A stretch of 64,000 nucleotides of DNA from Hyphomonadaceae bacterium (GTDB lineage: Bacteria > Pseudomonadota > Alphaproteobacteria > Caulobacterales > Hyphomonadaceae). The notes beneath the pieces are model-generated. The model ran no database searches and had not been told where the DNA came from. It was given only the letters and a program-made list of their open reading frames with translations. The DNA lies in assembly GCA_024743315.1 (NCBI GenBank), contig JANSWU010000001.1, positions 372,001-436,000 on the forward strand, read 5' to 3'. A program made the position numbers and the translations under genes. Shown piece by piece: positions 60,642 to 64,000 of this stretch (positions are counted from its first letter, which is position 1; the number at the start of each line of letters is the position of its first letter).

Positions 60642-61499
60642 TCAGCTGTGCGGCGCCTGGATCCCTTCGCGGGCCGGATGACGCGGATAGACACCGAGGA
60701 TTTTCAAGGAATTGGAAAAGAAGCCGAGCTCTTCGAGCGCCAATTGGACCGAACGCTCATCCGGATGGCCTTCAATTTCGGCATAGAATTGCGAGGCGCT
60801 AAAAGACCCCTCGATCTGATAGCTCTCCAATTTGGTCATGTTAACGCCATTCGTCGCAAACCCACCAAGCGCCTTGTATAGCGACGACGGAATGTTGCGC
60901 ACCTGGAACAGGAACGCCGTCATCGACGGTCCGTCCTCGGGGCCGATATCCAGCGGCTCAGGCGCCATGACGACAAAGCGGGTTGTGTTGTGTGTGGCGT
61001 CTTCAATGTCCCAGGCAAGGATCTCAAGCCCATATTCCTGCGCCGCGAGCGCCGGCGCAATCGCAGCGGCTTTCGGATCGCCCTTCTCGGCCACTTGCCG
61101 TGCAGCGCCGGCCGTATCGGCTGCCGTGCGCGCCTGAATGCCATGCTTGCGCAAGAAGTTCCGGCACTGTCCGAGCGCCATGACATGGCTATAAGCCCGT
61201 TCAATCTCCTCGATCTTGCTGCCTTTCAGCGCCATTAACTGGAATTTGATACGCATTAAGTGCTCTCCGATCATGTGCAGGCTGGTGGCGGGCAGCAAAT
61301 GGTGAATGTCGCCAACCCGGCCTGCAATCGTGTTTTCGACCGGGATCATGGCGAGTTTGGCCTCGCCGCCTTCAACCATGGCGATCACATCTTCAAAGGT
61401 CCGACAGGCAACCGCTTCGTATTCCGGATACACGTCGAGACAGGCAATGTGCGAGTTTGACCCTCGCTCGCCCTGATATGCGATCTTGCCACGTGTCAT
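60642..61499 (-). CDS. pheA: Prephenate dehydratase
   Basis: A 285-aa enzyme that converts prephenate to phenylpyruvate for phenylalanine. The catalytic domain starts KIAYQGERGSNSHIA; PVENTIAGRVGDIHHLL and NTTRFVVMA with the catalytic Thr-Arg-Phe motif follow. A C-terminal ACT domain (about residues 195-275) contains VRNIPSSLYKALGGFATNGVNMTKLESYQIEGSF, which gives phenylalanine feedback control. No chorismate mutase domain is fused. GGGAGG precedes the ATG. Divergent from the cytochrome c gene. Confidence 0.96.
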   Translation of the reverse strand: MTRGKIAYQGERGSNSHIACLDVYPEYEAVACRTFEDVIAMVEGGEAKLAMIPVENTIAGRVGDIHHLLPATSLHMIGEHLMRIKFQLMALKGSKIEEIERAYSHVMALGQCRNFLRKHGIQARTAADTAGAARQVAEKGDPKAAAIAPALAAQEYGLEILAWDIEDATHNTTRFVVMAPEPLDIGPEDGPSMTAFLFQVRNIPSSLYKALGGFATNGVNMTKLESYQIEGSFSASQFYAEIEGHPDERSVQLALEELGFFSNSLKILGVYPRHPAREGIQAPHS

Positions 61500-61687
61500 G
61501 AGTGACCTCCCATTTCCGGTCCAAACCCGTATCTGCCAACGCTGTGGAGATGAAGATCTGGCTAACAGCCCTGCGCGCTTTCGCCGCTGAATCAGTTAAC
61601 GCGCGATCTGCCACATCTGTATATGTTGATTGCGAACGCATAGCGTGCCAGAAGGCGCGCGCAAGATTGATTATTGAGGGATCACCC

Positions 61688-62539
61688 ATGGGCGAACTCG
61701 GTTTGAACAAGATTTTCGGGGCACTGCTGGCTGTAGGCCTCGTCATTCTGGGCCTGAAAGAAGTCTCGACGATCGTATTTGGCGGCGGACACCACCACCA
61801 TAAGGAATACGAATCGCTGAACGCTTGGGCCGAATCCAATTTCAAAGGCTTCCGGATCGATATTCCTGAAGTTGGCGGTGGCGCTGAAGTGGTCGAAGAA
61901 ATCTATGATCTCGGTGCCCTTCTGGTCAGCGCAGATATTTCCCGCGGCGAGCGCAGTTATCGCGCCAAGTGTGCGACCTGCCACACGATTGAAGAAGGCG
62001 GCGCCAACGGCACCGGCCCGAATCTTTACGGAATCCTGGGTGCTGAGAAACAGGCCAAGGCCGGCTTCAGCTATTCGGGGGCGCTTTCCAGCACAGAAGG
62101 CAACTGGTCTTGGGAGAACATGGACAACTGGCTGGCCAATCCCTCTTCTTATGCTCGCGGCACCAGCATGGCGTTTGCGGGCCTGAACCGCGATGATGAA
62201 CGCGCCGCCGTGCTCGCTTATCTGGCCTCCTACAGCCCGAGCGCTCCGGAAGCGCCAGCGCCGCTACCAGAAGCGCCGGTTGAAGGTGATGCGGAAGAGG
62301 CTGCTGGTGATCTGGCAGAGACAGATGAGACCGTGATCGAAGCGGTAGAACCCACTCCAACCGAAATCGTCGAAGACGCAGCCATAGAAGCCGAAGCCGC
62401 TGCAGACCAGGCGATTGAGGAAGCCGCCAATGACGGCGCGGCCGCTATCGCTGAAGCAACTGAAGCTGCGGAAACCGTTGTCGAGGACGTGACTGAGGCG
62501 GCTGAAGACCTGGCCGAAGACGCTACGCCTGAGGAGTAA
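61688..62539 (+). CDS. Membrane-anchored cytochrome c with acidic tail
   Basis: A 283-aa class I cytochrome c of the CycM/c552 type. An uncleaved N-terminal helix (IFGALLAVGLVILGLKEVSTIVF) is followed by GGGHHHHKEY. The heme site is Cys95-A-T-Cys98-His99 in YRAKCATCHTIEEGG, and the axial Met lies in GTSMAFAGL near residue 159. Such proteins pass electrons from complex III to cytochrome oxidase. The last ~95 residues are an unusual Ala/Glu-rich acidic stretch (EAVEPTPTEIVEDAAIEAEAA) without heme motifs. The ATG at 61688 begins the anchor; an in-frame extension to 61502 is not supported. It overlaps the convergent NlpC/P60 gene by 17 nt. Confidence 0.92.
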   Translation: MGELGLNKIFGALLAVGLVILGLKEVSTIVFGGGHHHHKEYESLNAWAESNFKGFRIDIPEVGGGAEVVEEIYDLGALLVSADISRGERSYRAKCATCHTIEEGGANGTGPNLYGILGAEKQAKAGFSYSGALSSTEGNWSWENMDNWLANPSSYARGTSMAFAGLNRDDERAAVLAYLASYSPSAPEAPAPLPEAPVEGDAEEAAGDLAETDETVIEAVEPTPTEIVEDAAIEAEAAADQAIEEAANDGAAAIAEATEAAETVVEDVTEAAEDLAEDATPEE

Positions 62540-63380
62540 GCCAGGCAGGCGTCACGCCTTTCAGTTCAGAAACATTGACACGGCGGGCCCCAAGCGGCTC
62601 GCCGTATTCATTTGCGATCCGCTCAATCGCAGGGCCGAGCGGTTCCTTCATGGTCGTCATGAACGTCCCATTCGCATGTAGCAGTGTCTCCGCATCCGCC
62701 AGCAGGCCAACATGGCCGTTCCAGAAGAGCAGGTCGCCGCGATGCAGAGCTCCCGGCGCCGGCCAATCCTCAATCGGATCGCCAAACCAATCACGCTGCA
62801 TATCGCTGTCGCGTGGACAGGCGATACCGCACGCCTCAAAAGCAATCTGGATCAGGCCGGAACAATCCAGGCCCAGACAATCGCGACCGCCCCATAAATA
62901 GGGCGTTCCGAGGAATCGCTCTGCCACCGAAACCGGGTCGGTCTCATTTGTTTCGATCGGCGCCACCAGATGATCCACTACCCAACCGGCACGCTCGAAC
63001 TTGATATAGCGCCCATTGCGTTCACCGGTTGCTGTCAGCTTGGCGCCGACGCCAAGGACAAAATGCGGGGCGGCCGTGATGCCCGGCTCGGCATAAGTGT
63101 GCAGTCGTCCGACCGTGACCCGGTGCGATGGTGCGAGGACGGGGGCAGACAGAGCTTCCATCAACACCCAACCGACATAGCGATCAATCTCGCTCTGGAC
63201 GAGGCCGAACTCTCCTTCTTCGTGATGAAGGATCACGGTCTCGCCGTGCAGGACCTGGCTGACTTGCGTGCCATCGGGCGCAGGCGTTTTGCGCATCGCA
63301 GCAACACCGGCAGTGACCTGCAGGCGTTCACCTTGCCCACCATCTGGCAAAGTCAGTCTTGGATCGTGATATGACAGCAT
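62523..63380 (-). CDS. NlpC/P60 family cell-wall peptidase
   Basis: A 285-aa C40-type peptidase. Two SH3-like domains come first (VTAGVAAMRKTPAPDGTQVSQVLHGETV, about 20-75; and VTVGRLHTYAEPG, about 90-150). The C-terminal peptidase has the catalytic Cys in GLDCSGLIQIAFEACG and the His in FWNGHVGLLADAETLLHANG. It would cleave gamma-D-glutamyl bonds in peptidoglycan. No signal peptide is visible, so it may act on recycled muropeptides in the cytoplasm. The ATG at 63380 has GGAG upstream; a TTG four codons earlier is less likely. Confidence 0.92.
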   Translation of the reverse strand: MLSYHDPRLTLPDGGQGERLQVTAGVAAMRKTPAPDGTQVSQVLHGETVILHHEEGEFGLVQSEIDRYVGWVLMEALSAPVLAPSHRVTVGRLHTYAEPGITAAPHFVLGVGAKLTATGERNGRYIKFERAGWVVDHLVAPIETNETDPVSVAERFLGTPYLWGGRDCLGLDCSGLIQIAFEACGIACPRDSDMQRDWFGDPIEDWPAPGALHRGDLLFWNGHVGLLADAETLLHANGTFMTTMKEPLGPAIERIANEYGEPLGARRVNVSELKGVTPAWLTPQA

Positions 63381-63435
63381 CGCGGGCTCCAACCTGGATC
63401 AGGTTAGAGATATAATCTGAAAACCAAGGAAAAGT

Positions 63436-63816
63436 TTAGGCGACCGCGCGGCCAAGCTCGGCTTGAATGTCGTCCGCTATGTCGCCAGCTTCCGCGGCCT
63501 GAATCTGCCCGCCAAAAGCGCGTAGCCAATCCATGCCTTGCGTGGTGCGTTCAATATGCACGCTGCGCAGATCATTTTCGTCTGGAATCCGCTTGATCAA
63601 GCCATTGCGCTCAAGCACGTCCAGCGCCCGCGTGACGGCGGGTTTTGCAATATTGAGATGACTGGACAGGCCGCGAACCGTATGAGGCCCCGGGGTCAGG
63701 GCAACCGTCATCAGAACCGCTTGCTGGCGGGCTGTCATATCGGATTCATCGGACCGGACATAAGCCGTCAATGCACAGCGCCAAAGGTCCAGTGCTTGCC
63801 TTTGAGTCATCGCCAT
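63436..63816 (-). CDS. MarR family transcriptional regulator
   Basis: A 126-aa winged-helix regulator. QAVLMTVALTPGPHTVRGLSSHLNIAKPAVTRALDVLERNGLIKRIPDENDLRSVHIERT covers the helix-turn-helix and the wing (DENDLRS, the MarR motif). The flanking helices would form the dimer interface, but the protein is short for the family, so the dimer part may be reduced. GAGGTG lies 6 nt before the ATG at 63816; a GTG at 63825 is possible. Its target is unknown; the nearest gene is the NlpC/P60 gene 55 nt downstream on the same strand. Confidence 0.9.
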   Translation of the reverse strand: MAMTQRQALDLWRCALTAYVRSDESDMTARQQAVLMTVALTPGPHTVRGLSSHLNIAKPAVTRALDVLERNGLIKRIPDENDLRSVHIERTTQGMDWLRAFGGQIQAAEAGDIADDIQAELGRAVA

Positions 63817-63906
63817 GTCGCACACCTCATTTCATTTGGTAAGCGAATCAGAATCCGATTTGCGACTCGCGTAAAGAGTCCAGTGAAATTTTGTTGGTGA
63901 TCGGTT

Positions 63907-64000
63907 TTAATCCTGAATCTTCGCGCGATGTTTACTGGCTCGGCCAGTGACGCGCTTGCGCCACATTCGAAAACTGCTTGGCTTCATCTCACGTCGCATG
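63907..64000 (-). CDS. Possible 3' end of a minus-strand gene cut by the window
   Basis: One minus-strand frame is open from the right edge down to a TAA at 63907-63909. It reads MRREMKPSSFRMWRKRVTGR and then ten more residues ending KIQD. It is very basic and could be the C-terminus of a gene continuing beyond the window or a small protein of about 30 residues starting at the edge. I recognise no family. A chance open frame of this length is quite possible. Confidence 0.25.
   Translation of the reverse strand, partial: MRREMKPSSFRMWRKRVTGRASKHRAKIQD

Overview
The window looks like a chromosomal piece of a marine or aquatic alphaproteobacterium of the Caulobacterales/Hyphomonadales type (Hyphomonadaceae- or Maricaulaceae-like). 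This is inferred from the gene set: large TonB receptors, BBP2-type outer-membrane barrels, a CycM-type anchored cytochrome c, a CYP153-like P450, a methylsuccinyl-CoA dehydrogenase, YdcH/DUF465, DUF2244 and DUF418 proteins. The DNA is fairly GC-rich and densely coding, with many 1-17 bp overlaps. I saw no rRNA, tRNA, CRISPR array, insertion sequence or prophage.

Region 1 (about 0.1-15.7 kb) is an exopolysaccharide/capsule locus. It has an outer-membrane barrel, nucleotide-sugar enzymes (SAF-domain oxidoreductase, UDP-glucuronate decarboxylase-like enzyme, UDP-glucose dehydrogenase, glucose-1-phosphate cytidylyltransferase, RmlC-like epimerase), a Wzy/ligase-like membrane protein, a sulfotransferase, three glycosyltransferases, a secreted GH16 hydrolase and a ParA-like ATPase. 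Together they suggest a possibly sulfated polymer containing xylose or uronic acid. Many starts here are preceded by GGGGAC(A) rather than the AGGAG seen elsewhere in the window.

Region 2 (15.7-33.5 kb) holds housekeeping and envelope genes: rluD, a PhoD-type phosphatase, an SDR, an MscS channel, a PepSY protein, a GtrB-like glycosyltransferase, a BlaI-type repressor with an unusual M56 peptidase/DUF2807 fusion, a pirin, a nitrilase, a Tyr phosphatase, amn, GtrA, purK/purE and a diguanylate cyclase.

Region 3 (33.5-49.4 kb) holds a degenerate SDR, a REP-like inverted repeat, a CYP153-like P450 behind two matching dyads, DUF2244, nth, hisF-hisE, a MerP/MerT-like metal cassette, accA, a large TonB receptor, selO, and a ZnuD-like TonB receptor coupled to a MerC-like protein.

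Region 4 (49.5-64 kb) holds mcd, a PAN-domain protein, an RluB/RluF-type synthase, purQ, DUF418, purL, a GIY-YIG nuclease between two 95-bp cloverleaf repeats, a small barrel, a Baeyer-Villiger-type monooxygenase, pheA, cytochrome c, an NlpC/P60 protein and a MarR regulator.

The most unusual item is the repeat-nuclease-repeat unit at 57761-58297. Both 95-nt copies fold on paper into a four-way junction with no unpaired junction base, and they bracket a single compact nuclease gene.
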